A stretch of DNA of 42,529 bases from an uncultured Prevotella sp. (GTDB lineage: Bacteria > Bacteroidota > Bacteroidia > Bacteroidales > Bacteroidaceae): NCBI GenBank assembly GCA_937874345.1, contig CALNBT010000161.1:1-42529 (forward strand), given 5' to 3'. The notes under the pieces were generated by a model. The model worked only from the letters and a program-made list of their open reading frames with translations, did not search any database and was not told the origin of the DNA. The translations under genes were made by a program, and so were the position numbers. Shown here in pieces: positions 33,514-41,969 of the stretch (its first letter is position 1; every line of letters begins with the position of its first letter).

Positions 33514-34380
33514 ATGATTTTGAAAAATAATAAAAGAAGATGGCATTGTTTGCCAGGGCAACCAATCACTGAATTGGACAGGCAAGTAATGTATTGGGAA
33601 GAAAAGGGTAAAGAAGTTCCAACGCGTGATTTAATTAAAACTCCCGAACAAATTGAAGGTATTCGGAAAAGTGGTATTGTAAATACGGGAGTATTAGACG
33701 AAGTTGCCAAATACATTCATGCTGGTATGAGTACTCAGGAAATTGACAATATCTGCATGGACTATTGTAAAGAGCATGATGCGATACCGGCATGCCTTCA
33801 TTACGAAGGCTTTCCTAAAAGTGTATGTACTAGTATCAATGAGGTGGTTTGTCATGGAATTCCCAAAGATACAGATGTTCTGAAAGAAGGAGATATTATC
33901 AATGTAGACATGACGACGATTGTGAACGGATATTATGCTGACGCATCACGAATGTTTATCATAGGAAAGACAACACCCGAGAAGGAACAACTGGTAAGGG
34001 TGGCTAAAGAATGTCTGGAGATTGGGGCTGAAGCAGCTAAGCCTTATTGCTTTGTAGGTGATATCGGTCATGCTATTCAAAAACATGCCGAAAAATATCA
34101 CTATGGTGTTGTAAGAGACTTGTGTGGACATGGCGTTGGTATGGATATTCACGAGGAACCTGATATTGTACATTATGGACATAAGGGTACAGGAATGCTG
34201 CTGGTTCCGGGTATGGTCTTTACCATAGAACCAATGATAAACATGGGAACGTGGAAGGTTTATATTGACGCAGACGACCCCTACGGATGGGAAGTAATTA
34301 CTGGAGACGAAAAGCCTAGTGCACAATGGGAACATACATTTGTTATGACAGAGCATGGACTTGAGGTCTTGACCTTCTGA
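33514..34380 (+). CDS. map: Type I methionine aminopeptidase
   Basis: This 288-residue dinuclear-metal peptidase removes the initiator methionine from new proteins. The core begins at about residue 45 (TPEQIEGIRKSGIV) and shows ACLHYEGFPKSVCTSINEVVCHG, the metal ligands in INVDMTTIVNGYYADASRMF, CGHGVGMDIHEEP, FTIEPMINMG, and the C-terminal glutamate in AQWEHTFVMTEHG. An N-terminal extension of about 40 residues (RRWHCLPGQPITELDRQV) precedes it, as in some other Bacteroidota and higher-type enzymes. The promoter at 33487 supports the chosen start. Confidence 0.95.
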   Translation: MILKNNKRRWHCLPGQPITELDRQVMYWEEKGKEVPTRDLIKTPEQIEGIRKSGIVNTGVLDEVAKYIHAGMSTQEIDNICMDYCKEHDAIPACLHYEGFPKSVCTSINEVVCHGIPKDTDVLKEGDIINVDMTTIVNGYYADASRMFIIGKTTPEKEQLVRVAKECLEIGAEAAKPYCFVGDIGHAIQKHAEKYHYGVVRDLCGHGVGMDIHEEPDIVHYGHKGTGMLLVPGMVFTIEPMINMGTWKVYIDADDPYGWEVITGDEKPSAQWEHTFVMTEHGLEVLTF

Positions 34381-34461
34381 CGATGGATCAAATTAGATGT
34401 CTATTTTATAATTGATTGTTTTATGTCTCAAGGGGTTTACCGAAGGAATTCATTATAGAGA

Positions 34462-35487
34462 ATGGAAGATATATATATATTAGGAATAGAAAGTAGCTGT
34501 GACGATACGTCTGCTGCAGTGTTGCATAATGATGTGTTGTTGAGTAATGTCACGGCGTCTCAGGCGATTCATATGGCTTATGGGGGAGTTGTCCCCGAAT
34601 TGGCGTCAAGAGCGCATCAACAGAACATTGTTCCTGTTGTTGATCAAGCCTTAAAAAAGGCAGGAATAGTAAAAGAACAACTTAGCGCTGTCGCATTTAC
34701 CCGTGGCCCGGGATTGATGGGATCACTATTGGTTGGTGTGAGTTTTGCGAAAGGTTTTGCTCGTTCACTTAACATTCCTTTAATAGATGTTAATCATCTA
34801 CAGGGGCATGTAATGGCTCATTTCATTAAAGAAAATGAAGAAGATGAACATCATCCTCCTCTTCCATTTCTTTGCTTGTTGGTTTCTGGTGGCAATTCTC
34901 AGATTGTTAAGGTTAATGCCTATAATGATATGCAAGTGTTGGGTCAGACAATTGACGACGCTGCCGGTGAGGCGATTGATAAGTGCTCTAAAGTAATGGG
35001 ACTTGGATACCCTGGTGGTCCAATCATAGATAAACTGGCCAGACAAGGAAATCCACATGCCTATAAGTTCTCTGAACCAAATATTCCAGAAATGGATTAC
35101 AGCTTCTCTGGTTTGAAAACATCATTTTTGTATAATCTGCGCAAATGGGTTGCCGAAGAGCCGGATTTTATTGAGAGGCATAAGGAAGATATTGCTGCAA
35201 GTTTGGAATTTACCATAGTGGATATTCTTATGAAAAAACTCAGAATGGCGGTTAAGGAAACTGGTATCACACATGTTGCGATAGCTGGTGGAGTGTCTGC
35301 TAATAACGGATTGCGTAATGCTTTCCGTGAGCATGCTGAAAAATACGGATGGACAATTTACATCCCTAAATTCAGCTATACAACGGATAATGCCGCAATG
35401 ATAGGTATTACAGGTTATTATAAATTCTTGGATAAGGATTTTTGTAGTATCGATAAACCGGCCTTCAGTAAAGTAACCTTTCGTTAA
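34462..35487 (+). CDS. tsaD: tRNA N6-adenosine threonylcarbamoyltransferase
   Basis: This 341-residue ASKHA-fold protein transfers threonylcarbamoyl to A37 of ANN-decoding tRNAs together with TsaB and TsaE. Motifs are IESSCDDTSAAVLHND at the start, YGGVVPELASRAHQQN, FTRGPGLMGSLLVGVSFAKG, the metal-binding VNHLQGHVMAH, LLVSGGNSQIV, DDAAGEAIDKCSKVMGLGYP, and the C-terminal AIAGGVSANNGLR and YTTDNAAMIG. It is complete. It is followed after 72 bases by the CinA-domain gene. Confidence 0.97.
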   Translation: MEDIYILGIESSCDDTSAAVLHNDVLLSNVTASQAIHMAYGGVVPELASRAHQQNIVPVVDQALKKAGIVKEQLSAVAFTRGPGLMGSLLVGVSFAKGFARSLNIPLIDVNHLQGHVMAHFIKENEEDEHHPPLPFLCLLVSGGNSQIVKVNAYNDMQVLGQTIDDAAGEAIDKCSKVMGLGYPGGPIIDKLARQGNPHAYKFSEPNIPEMDYSFSGLKTSFLYNLRKWVAEEPDFIERHKEDIAASLEFTIVDILMKKLRMAVKETGITHVAIAGGVSANNGLRNAFREHAEKYGWTIYIPKFSYTTDNAAMIGITGYYKFLDKDFCSIDKPAFSKVTFR

Positions 35488-35559
35488 AAATGAGTTGTAC
35501 TGATACAACTGAATGTCAAGAGAATGAATTCTTAATGATTCAAGCAATAAAGAAAAAGA

Positions 35560-36117
35560 ATGGAATTTGAAAGTAAAGTTTTTAGTCGTGAATTACAACA
35601 GTTTTTGTATGATTCTGGTAAATCATTAGGAACTGCAGAAAGTTGCACAGGAGGTCGAATTGCAGAAGTGATAATCTCTGTTCCAGGAGCCTCAAACTAT
35701 TTTAAAGGCAGTATTGTTGCATACAGTAATGATATAAAGGAAGAACTTCTGGGTGTTGATAAAGATATGATAGATCAAAAAACGGCTGTCTGTGAGGAAG
35801 TGGCTATTCAAATGGCTAAAGGCATTTGCGATAAACTGCATTGTGACTATGCTATTTCGACGACCGGTTTTGCTGGTCCTGCCGGAGGTACACCAGAAAA
35901 TCCTGTTGGAACAATTTGGATTGCGTATGGCTCAAAAGACGATATTCGCACGTTCAAATTGACTGAAAACTTTGGACGAGATATCAATTTAGCTATTGCA
36001 ACGAATAAAGCAATTCGTTTGTTTTATGAGTTTATGAAAGAAACTTTTCCTGATCGAAAGTTGTATGGCGATGATACGAATGCAATGAATATCTTTCCCG
36101 AAATAGGAGGAATATAG
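35560..36117 (+). CDS. CinA C-terminal domain protein, nicotinamide-nucleotide amidohydrolase type
   Basis: This 185-residue stand-alone CinA C-terminal (PncC) domain is expected to deamidate NMN to nicotinic acid mononucleotide in pyridine nucleotide recycling. Signatures are LGTAESCTGGRIAEVIISVPGA split over residues 19-40, FKGSIVAYSNDIKEELLGV, and STTGFAGPAGGTPENPVGTIW. The N-terminal COG1058 domain of full CinA is absent, as in many bacteria. The 25 residues at the end (FPDRKLYGDDTNAMNIFPEI) extend slightly past the usual domain. It sits between tsaD and the ribosomal protein genes. Confidence 0.92.
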   Translation: MEFESKVFSRELQQFLYDSGKSLGTAESCTGGRIAEVIISVPGASNYFKGSIVAYSNDIKEELLGVDKDMIDQKTAVCEEVAIQMAKGICDKLHCDYAISTTGFAGPAGGTPENPVGTIWIAYGSKDDIRTFKLTENFGRDINLAIATNKAIRLFYEFMKETFPDRKLYGDDTNAMNIFPEIGGI

Positions 36118-36167
36118 AGGGAAACACAAAAAAATCATTAATTCTAAGCATTCTTTAGTAAAATCTT

Positions 36168-36197
36168 TTTGTTTTTCGATAAAAATTTGTAATTTTG
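36168..36197 (+). promoter_or_regulatory. Promoter of the rpmB-rpmG operon
   Basis: TTTG (36168-36171), an 18-base spacer and TAATTTTG (36190-36197) lie 52 bases before the rpmB ATG. Confidence 0.7.
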
Positions 36198-36249
36198 CAA
36201 GCTGTTTGGAATATGTATCAACATTTGGAAATAAAAAATTAAGATAGCA

Positions 36250-36513
36250 ATGTCTAAGATTTGTCAAATCACAGGAAAGAAGGCACAGATAGGATGTAAT
36301 GTGTCTCACTCAAAGCATCGCACAAAGCGCAGTTTTGATGTAAATCTTTTCAGCAAAAAATTCTATTATGTAGAAGAAAATTGCTGGATTAGCCTGAAGA
36401 TCAGTGCCGCTGGTCTTCGTCTCATCAATAAAGTAGGTCTTGATGCCGCATTGAAACAAGCTGTTTCTAAAGGTTATGTAGACTGGAAAGACATTAAAGT
36501 GATAGGAGAATAA
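36250..36513 (+). CDS. rpmB: 50S ribosomal protein L28
   Basis: This 87-residue protein starts MSKICQITGKKAQIGCNVSHSKH (residues 1-23; L28 opens with this C-x-x-TGK motif) and continues with the basic, conserved TKRSFDVNLFSKKFYYVE and ISAAGLRLINKVGLDAAL. Length is normal. It is the first gene of a short ribosomal operon; rpmG follows after 5 bases. Confidence 0.97.
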   Translation: MSKICQITGKKAQIGCNVSHSKHRTKRSFDVNLFSKKFYYVEENCWISLKISAAGLRLINKVGLDAALKQAVSKGYVDWKDIKVIGE

Positions 36514-36518
36514 TTGTT

Positions 36519-36707
36519 ATGGCAAAGAAAGCAAAAGGCAATAGAGTTCAAGTTATCTTAGAGTGTACTGAGATGAAGAATAGTGGCTTGCCAGGAACGA
36601 GTCGTTATATTACAACAAAAAATCGTAAGAACACTCCTGAGCGTCTTGAGATTATGAAGTATAATCCTATTTTGAAGAAGATGACTCTTCACAAAGAGAT
36701 TAAATAA
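36519..36707 (+). CDS. rpmG: 50S ribosomal protein L33
   Basis: The protein has 62 residues: MAKKAKGNRVQVILECTEMK, then GTSRYITTKNRKNTPERLEIM split across residues 27-47, and LKKMTLHKEIK. This is the cysteine-poor form of L33 without the zinc-ribbon CxxC pairs, so it should not bind zinc. It lies between rpmB and the DUF4295 gene. Confidence 0.96.
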   Translation: MAKKAKGNRVQVILECTEMKNSGLPGTSRYITTKNRKNTPERLEIMKYNPILKKMTLHKEIK

Positions 36708-36722
36708 TAAGGAAGTAAAGAA

Positions 36723-36881
36723 ATGGCAAAAAAATCGGTTGCTACCCTCCACGAAGGTTCGACGGACGGAAGAGCATATTCAAAAGTAATTAGAATGGTA
36801 AAGAGTCCTAAGACTGGCGCTTACGTTTTCGATGAGAAAATGGTATTGAATGAGGACGTTAAAGACTTTTTTAAGAAATAA
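36723..36881 (+). CDS. DUF4295 small basic protein
   Basis: This 52-residue protein was found by reading after rpmG: MAKKSVATLHEGSTDGRAYS followed by KVIRMVKSPKTGAYVFDEKM and VLNEDVKDFFKK. It matches the Bacteroidota-specific DUF4295 family, which almost always follows rpmB-rpmG and is presumed to be ribosome-associated. It begins 15 bases after the rpmG stop with an AAGGAAG ribosome-binding stretch. In many relatives ftsY comes next, but here a terminator follows. Confidence 0.93.
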   Translation: MAKKSVATLHEGSTDGRAYSKVIRMVKSPKTGAYVFDEKMVLNEDVKDFFKK

Positions 36882-36888
36882 TTGAAGT

Positions 36889-36919
36889 GGTTGTAAAGTC
36901 TATTAATAGACTTTCAACC
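36889..36919 (+). terminator. First hairpin after DUF4295
   Basis: GGTTG and AAAGTCTAT (36889-36903, one bulged T) pair with ATAGACTTT and CAACC (36906-36919). There is no U-tract, so it may protect the 3' end or weaken transcription before the next hairpin. Confidence 0.6.
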
Positions 36920-36931
36920 ATTCACACAGTT

Positions 36932-36967
36932 TACTCCATAGGAATATTTCTATGGAGTATTTTTTTA
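36932..36967 (+). terminator. Intrinsic terminator of the rpmB operon
   Basis: TACTCCATAG (36932-36941) pairs with CTATGGAGTA (36950-36959) and is followed by an eight-T run. Confidence 0.9.
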
Positions 36968-36991
36968 TCTTTATTGATGAAAATAATAAAT

Positions 36992-37028
36992 AAAGAAACC
37001 GTAACAGAGCATCTGTTACGGTTTCTTT
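36992..37028 (-). terminator. Terminator of the sigma factor gene
   Basis: A 16-base perfect stem (36992-37007 with 37013-37028) has a 5-base loop. It lies 23 bases after the sigma factor stop codon on the minus strand and is followed there by an A/T-rich stretch. Confidence 0.85.
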
Positions 37029-37050
37029 GTCCTTATAATATAGTAGATGG

Positions 37051-37923
37051 TTAGCCCAAATACTTCATTAATATTTTTGCGTTGCCGCTATCGCGTAGTT
37101 TGGCTATACTCTTTTCTCTAATTTGTCGGACACGTTCGCGCGTAAGACCCAATTGATCACCGATTTCTTCCAATCCTTTTTCATGACATCCTATTCCAAA
37201 ACATTCCTTGATGATGGTTATTTCGCGATCTTTTAGGACTTTGTTGAGCACGGCATTTAACTCCTGAGCCATTGATTCATGGTCTACTTTTCGATCTGTG
37301 CGACTATCTTCGCCACTTGGCATAACATCAAGCATGGTGTTGTCTTCGCCCTCTTGGAAAGGAGCATCTATGCTTACATGGTGACCATCAGCCATCATGC
37401 TTTGGCCTATTTTGTCTTCGTCAATGTTCGTTGCATCTGATAGCTCTGAAATAGAAGGCCTTCTCTGGTTTTCTTGCTCAAATCTATTGATCTCATGATT
37501 TATTTTGTTTAATGAACCTACTTGGTTTAGTGGTAAGCGTACGATACGGCTCTGTTCGGCAATGGCTTGCAAAATACTTTGACGAATCCACCAAACGGCA
37601 TACGAGATAAATTTAAATCCTCTTGTTTCGTCAAATTTCTGAGCAGCCTTAATCAAGCCAATATTTCCTTCGTCAATGAGGTCTGTTAAACTTAATCCTT
37701 GGTGTTGATATTGCTTGGCAACAGAAACAACAAATCTCAAATTAGCAGTAACCAGCTTGTCTTTTGCCCTTTCGCCATCAAGGCCTCCCTTTTTTATTTT
37801 TTGAGCGAGATCTATCTCCTCGTCTATAGAAATAAGGGGAGCACGACCAATCTCTACGAGGTATTTGTCTAATGCTTCACTGGAACGATTTGTAATGCTT
37901 TTCTGAATTTTTAATTGTCTCAT
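37051..37923 (-). CDS. rpoD: Primary RNA polymerase sigma factor (RpoD/SigA), short Bacteroidota form
   Basis: This 290-residue protein is the likely housekeeping sigma factor. Region 1.2 is EALDKYLVEIGRAPLISIDE, region 2 is NLRFVVSVAKQYQHQGLSLTDLIDEGNIGLIKAAQKFD with FKFISYAVWWIRQSI, region 3 is RLPLNQVGSLNKINHEI, and region 4 is LTRERVRQIREKSIAKLR near the end. The long acidic region 1.1 and the non-conserved region of E. coli RpoD are absent, which is normal for Bacteroidota, whose promoters use TTTG/TAnnTTTG. The minus-strand -7 box is at 37989-37996, and a dedicated terminator follows. Confidence 0.94.
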   Translation of the reverse strand: MRQLKIQKSITNRSSEALDKYLVEIGRAPLISIDEEIDLAQKIKKGGLDGERAKDKLVTANLRFVVSVAKQYQHQGLSLTDLIDEGNIGLIKAAQKFDETRGFKFISYAVWWIRQSILQAIAEQSRIVRLPLNQVGSLNKINHEINRFEQENQRRPSISELSDATNIDEDKIGQSMMADGHHVSIDAPFQEGEDNTMLDVMPSGEDSRTDRKVDHESMAQELNAVLNKVLKDREITIIKECFGIGCHEKGLEEIGDQLGLTRERVRQIREKSIAKLRDSGNAKILMKYLG

Positions 37924-37988
37924 CCTAAATATCTTATTCTTTCTTCTAAATATTTAAAACACGTTTTGTACGTGTATAAAAAACCTTG

Positions 37989-37996
37989 CAAAGGTA
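37989..37996 (-). promoter_or_regulatory. -7 promoter box of the sigma factor gene
   Basis: On the minus strand TACCTTTG lies 65 bases before the ATG, giving a leader of roughly 60 bases without evident structure. Confidence 0.55.
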
Positions 37997-38076
37997 CGAA
38001 TAATTTTTGAATTTATGAAGTAATTTGCATAGAATGTTACTTCTGAATTGAATAAATTAATGTTTTATAGGATATA

Positions 38077-38110
38077 TTGCCTATTATATGTTTGGAAAAT
38101 TGTATATTTG
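38077..38110 (+). promoter_or_regulatory. Promoter of the GH97 gene
   Basis: TTG (38077-38079) and TATATTTG (38103-38110) are 23 bases apart. The -7 box lies downstream of the upstream in-frame ATG at 38088, so translation should start at 38136. Confidence 0.65.
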
Positions 38111-38135
38111 TAAAGTTAATCTAAACAACAAACGC

Positions 38136-40085
38136 ATGTATTATTCAAAATTAAGAAGTTACACCTTATTATGGGTGTTGACTTTCTCAACATTTATCTT
38201 TGCATCTACAAAAAACATTGAGATTTCATCGCCAGACAAGAAAGTAAAATTAGACATTGCTTTAAGCAAAGATCTGACTTATGCTGTTCGAATGGATGAT
38301 GTTGTGCTACTTAAAGATTGTAAACTGAATTTACAAATTGGCACTAAGGAATTAGTAACAAATCCTGTGTTGAAGCAAACCAGGAAAAGCGTTATTCATG
38401 AAAAAGTTGACAGACTATTTCCAATTAAGGATGCTGTCATCATGAACAACTGCAATGTCTTGACCTTGGAGATGAAGGGTGGATATTCTATAGAGTTTAG
38501 GGTATTTAATGATGCGGTTGCCTACCGTTTTATTACACAATTCAAAGGAAAGGTTGATGTAATGAACGAAAACTTCACCATTGGATTCCCAGAGGATTAT
38601 ATTGCGCATCTTTCAGAGACAACATCCTTCAAGACTTCTTGTGAAGTACCTTATTCTCATCGTCATACAAATGAGTTTGGTCCCAAAGATAAAATGACAT
38701 ATCTTCCAGTTCTCATCCAAACGAATCAACAATATAAGATATTAATATCCGAAACGGATTTGGCTGATTACCCATGCATGTTTTTGAAAGGGACAGACAA
38801 TAACGGACTGACATCTGTTTTCCCGCATAGTCCGTTGGCGTTTGATGAAGATGGCGACAGAAGTATGAAAATCACACAGGAAGCCTCTTATATAGCCCGA
38901 ACTCAAGGGACAAGAACATACCCTTGGCGTTATTTCCTTATCTCAAGAAAAGATACAGAGATACTTGAAAATGAGTTAACATACCTGTTGGCCTCTCCAA
39001 ACGAATTGACAGATGTTAGTTGGATTAAACCAGGTCAAGTAAGTTGGGACTGGTGGAATCACCGGCGTCTCTGGGGTGTTGATTTTAAAGCCGGAGTTAA
39101 TACTGACACATATAAGTATTATATTGATTTTGCGTCAAAACACGGAGTTGCGTATATCATTCTGGATGAAGGTTGGGCTAAGAGTACCCGCAACCCATTT
39201 GAAACCATTCCTGAGGTTGATCTTCCAGAAATCATCAGATACGGAAAGACCAAAAACGTAGGTATCATTTTATGGTTGCCTTGGCTTACTGCAGAGAACA
39301 ATATGGATTTGTTTAAGAAATATGCAGAGTGGGGTGTTGCCGGAGTCAAGATAGATTTCATGGATAGAAGTGACCAGTGGATGGTCAATTATTATGAGCG
39401 AATTGTCAAGGAAGCTGCTAAATATCATTTGTTGGTAGATTTCCATGGAGCCTTCAAACCCGCCGGACTGGAACGTCGTTATCCAAACCTCATTTCTTAT
39501 GAAGGAGTTTTGGGATTGGAACAGAACGATCATTGTAAACCCGAAAATTCGGTTTGGTTACCATTTATTAGAAATGCTGTAGGCCCAATGGACTTTACGC
39601 CAGGTGCCATGATATCTTGTCAGCCAGAAGATGCTCGAGCAACAGGTGCGAATCCAATGTCTACCGGAACTCGCGCTTACCAAATGGCACTGTATGTTGT
39701 ATTTGAAAGTCAGATACAAATGCTTTCAGATTCTCCATCACGATATTATCAAGATCAGGACTGTACACGATTTATGACATCTGTTCCCACAACATGGGAT
39801 GAAACACGATATCTTGATGCTCAAGCAGGAGCATATGTTGTCGTTGCCAAACGCAAGGGGCATAAATGGTTTTTAGGGGCAATAGCAGCTAACAAGGGCC
39901 AAGATTTAAATGTCAATCTAGATTTTCTTCCGGCTTCAACGATGACGATGACAAGTTTTGAGGATGGTGTGAATGCCGATAGTCAAGCGATGGATTATAA
40001 GATGCGTAAGACAACCGTCAATAAACACACACAACTTCATTTGCATCTGGTTCGAAATGGAGGATGGTGTGCTGTCATTGAATAG
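38136..40085 (+). CDS. GH97 family alpha-glycosidase, probably retaining (alpha-galactosidase-like)
   Basis: This 649-residue exported protein has a signal peptide (SYTLLWVLTFSTFIFAS) and an N-terminal beta-sandwich (about 25-280). The TIM-barrel shows GQVSWDWWNHRRLWG, YIILDEGWAKST, ILWLPWLTAENN, VAGVKIDFMDRSDQWM and LISYEGVLGLEQND. A C-terminal beta-domain follows. GH97 holds inverting alpha-glucosidases (SusB) and retaining alpha-galactosidases. Asp in VKIDFMD and the second Glu of YEGVLGLEQ are 55 residues apart, the spacing I recall for nucleophile and acid/base of the retaining Bacteroides enzyme. So retention is the better guess. Start chosen from the promoter; a terminator follows. It is not within a visible susCD locus. 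Confidence 0.9.
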   Translation: MYYSKLRSYTLLWVLTFSTFIFASTKNIEISSPDKKVKLDIALSKDLTYAVRMDDVVLLKDCKLNLQIGTKELVTNPVLKQTRKSVIHEKVDRLFPIKDAVIMNNCNVLTLEMKGGYSIEFRVFNDAVAYRFITQFKGKVDVMNENFTIGFPEDYIAHLSETTSFKTSCEVPYSHRHTNEFGPKDKMTYLPVLIQTNQQYKILISETDLADYPCMFLKGTDNNGLTSVFPHSPLAFDEDGDRSMKITQEASYIARTQGTRTYPWRYFLISRKDTEILENELTYLLASPNELTDVSWIKPGQVSWDWWNHRRLWGVDFKAGVNTDTYKYYIDFASKHGVAYIILDEGWAKSTRNPFETIPEVDLPEIIRYGKTKNVGIILWLPWLTAENNMDLFKKYAEWGVAGVKIDFMDRSDQWMVNYYERIVKEAAKYHLLVDFHGAFKPAGLERRYPNLISYEGVLGLEQNDHCKPENSVWLPFIRNAVGPMDFTPGAMISCQPEDARATGANPMSTGTRAYQMALYVVFESQIQMLSDSPSRYYQDQDCTRFMTSVPTTWDETRYLDAQAGAYVVVAKRKGHKWFLGAIAANKGQDLNVNLDFLPASTMTMTSFEDGVNADSQAMDYKMRKTTVNKHTQLHLHLVRNGGWCAVIE

Positions 40086-40091
40086 CAAACT

Positions 40092-40144
40092 TAACCATTG
40101 GTATCAAACTTTAAGTAGGGTAGATACCAATGGTTATTTTTTTT
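40092..40144 (+). terminator. Terminator after the GH97 gene
   Basis: A 14-base perfect stem (40092-40105 with 40123-40136) has a 17-base loop and eight T residues after it. It begins 7 bases after the stop and could also serve the convergent gene at 40178. Confidence 0.88.
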
Positions 40145-40177
40145 ACGACCATGTATGATAAAAATAAGGTTGGCTAA

Positions 40178-41155
40178 TTATTCTCTGAACAACCAAGACA
40201 AAAACTTATTCACCCACGGAATTGTTATTCTAAACCATCTATATTTTGTTACCGGTTTCCCACCAAATCGAAGAATGAATTCTCTAAAACTGCTTTTCTT
40301 GAACGGTAAACCCGCATCTAGAAAATAGATATGTTGGAATTGCTTTTTAAATGCATATTCTATTGAGTACCATATGGTTAAAACTCCTGGATGTAAGTGA
40401 TGATATAACTTTCGCTTTGAACCTAAAAACCACAAATAGGCATTGTTACCAGAATAGACACAAGTGCAACCACCGATAATCTTGTCTTTGTATATCGTAA
40501 TAAATGTTTTGCCATAATTACTTTTCTGTAGTTCTTGAAACAGCTCAACATTTGGAATGAAACGTCTAAATTTGGTTCTAAAATGTTTTTTAAGCATTTT
40601 ATGATATTGCTGCATCTCATCAGAAGAAGTTGCTTCTTTGGTCTCAACTCCTATTTGCTTAGATTGTCGGATTTGTCTTCTTGTTTTATCGGTCAATTGT
40701 AGGATAGGCAACCGATTATGAAGCGAATTATGAATTTCTTGCCATCCTATAGGAAAATAATCGTTTTCCCGAAAATTTTTGTAGCCGAACATCTTGTGGC
40801 TGATATCGCTGAATTCGGTATACAATACCAAGTTCCTTTTAAACAGCTTGGTTACTTCTTTTAGTATAACGCCAAAAACCATCTCTTTGTTCACCCCATC
40901 AGCATATTCGCCTTCTCCGAATATACGCCCTTGAGAATAAAGGTAGGGCGGAAACAATGATCCATGCCATCTGACCAATGCTAGGAGATGACCTATTATT
41001 CGATTATTTTCATCTTCTGCAATCACCATGTATGGCTTATGTCCAGGAATCTTTTCAGCAAGCAGAAAGAAATAATCGCTATGGAAAAAGCTATGGCATT
41101 CCATAGTAGGCAAATTAATGCCTTTGGAAACGATATGAACACGGATATTAGGCAT
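40178..41155 (-). CDS. FemAB/GNAT-like acyl- or aminoacyl-transferase
   Basis: This 325-residue protein resembles FemAB-type or lipid-II-finishing transferases. An N-terminal GNAT-like half is seen in YMVIAEDENNRIIGHLLALV and SLFPPYLYSQGRIFGEGEYA. A central segment, RRQIRQSKQIGVETKEA, resembles the basic motif of FemAB proteins. The second GNAT half reads KTFITIYKDKIIGGCTCVYS and AYLWFLGSKRK, ending IYFLDAGLPFKKSSFREFILRFGG split near the C-terminus. Substrate is unknown (peptidoglycan precursor, capsule or lipid). A -7 box sits 4 bases before the ATG, so its mRNA may be leaderless. Confidence 0.72.
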   Translation of the reverse strand: MPNIRVHIVSKGINLPTMECHSFFHSDYFFLLAEKIPGHKPYMVIAEDENNRIIGHLLALVRWHGSLFPPYLYSQGRIFGEGEYADGVNKEMVFGVILKEVTKLFKRNLVLYTEFSDISHKMFGYKNFRENDYFPIGWQEIHNSLHNRLPILQLTDKTRRQIRQSKQIGVETKEATSSDEMQQYHKMLKKHFRTKFRRFIPNVELFQELQKSNYGKTFITIYKDKIIGGCTCVYSGNNAYLWFLGSKRKLYHHLHPGVLTIWYSIEYAFKKQFQHIYFLDAGLPFKKSSFREFILRFGGKPVTKYRWFRITIPWVNKFLSWLFRE

Positions 41156-41159
41156 GTTA

Positions 41160-41167
41160 CAAAAATA
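41160..41167 (-). promoter_or_regulatory. -7 promoter box abutting the FemAB-like start codon
   Basis: On the minus strand TATTTTTG ends 4 bases before the ATG at 41155, with a TTG-rich -33 region about 20 bases upstream. Confidence 0.5.
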
Positions 41168-41209
41168 GTAAATGTTTTGATTGACAACAACTATTTAACG
41201 AAATATAAT

Positions 41210-41217
41210 TACCTTTG
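41210..41217 (+). promoter_or_regulatory. Possible -7 promoter box upstream of maf
   Basis: TACCTTTG on the plus strand lies 161 bases before the maf ATG. It would give a long leader with no recognised structure. Confidence 0.4.
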
Positions 41218-41378
41218 TAACAAGATATTTACATCGTTCTGAGTTACAAATAATATCTGTAGCTTGTCATCATTGCAATGCTTTGATTGATGGATTTTAG
41301 ACTTTTGATACGGTACGTAATTATCTTAAAAGATCATAATGTCCTTATCATTTTTCATTTAAATTATATTATTTCCTC

Positions 41379-41945
41379 ATGTTAGAACAATATCAAATTA
41401 TATTAGCGTCTAATTCGCCTCGACGAAAAGAACTGCTTCAAGGACTAGACCTTCCTTTTCAAGTACATGTGATAGAAGGTGTTTCTGAAGATTACCCATC
41501 AGACTTATCAGTGAATCAGATTGCTGAATATATTTCAAAAGAAAAGGCTGCAGCCTATCATGTATCTGGAAACCAGTTGTTGATTACGGCTGATACAGTC
41601 GTTATCCTTGGAAATATTGTGTTGGGCAAGCCAGCCAATGAAGCCGAAGCTTTAAAAATGCTGCGTTTGCTTAGTGGAAAGACACATCAGGTGATTACAG
41701 GTGTAACATTAACTTCTTCTGCAAAACAACATTCATTTTCTGTAAAAACAAATGTCACTTTTAAACATCTTACAGATGAAGAGATTCAATATTATGTTCA
41801 CCATTACAAACCATTTGATAAAGCAGGAGCGTATGGTATTCAAGAATGGATAGGATATATAGGTGTAACAGGTTTAGAGGGTAGCTACTTCAATGTCATG
41901 GGGCTTCCGGTTCAAAGAATTTATCAAGAGTTGCAGAAATTTTAG
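41379..41945 (+). CDS. Maf-type nucleotide pyrophosphatase
   Basis: The protein has 188 residues. It begins with the Maf signature ILASNSPRRKELLQGL (8-23) and carries the catalytic Asp72 in LLITADTVVIL, GKPANEAEALKMLRLLSGKTHQVITG (split about 85-110), and the C-terminal DKAGAYGIQEWIGYIGVTGLEGSYFNVMGLP region. Family members hydrolyse non-canonical nucleotides (dTTP/UTP or m7GTP) and were named for septum inhibition. The sub-family is not clear from sequence, though the DKAGAYGIQE motif is typical of the YhdE-like dTTP/UTP pyrophosphatases. Confidence 0.94.
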   Translation: MLEQYQIILASNSPRRKELLQGLDLPFQVHVIEGVSEDYPSDLSVNQIAEYISKEKAAAYHVSGNQLLITADTVVILGNIVLGKPANEAEALKMLRLLSGKTHQVITGVTLTSSAKQHSFSVKTNVTFKHLTDEEIQYYVHHYKPFDKAGAYGIQEWIGYIGVTGLEGSYFNVMGLPVQRIYQELQKF

Positions 41946-41969
41946 AAGAAATCGTATGTAGCAGCAATT

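Noticed and set aside
38088..38135. Upstream extension of the GH97 gene (16 codons)
   Set aside because: The -7 box at 38103-38110 lies inside it, and the signal peptide fits the start at 38136.
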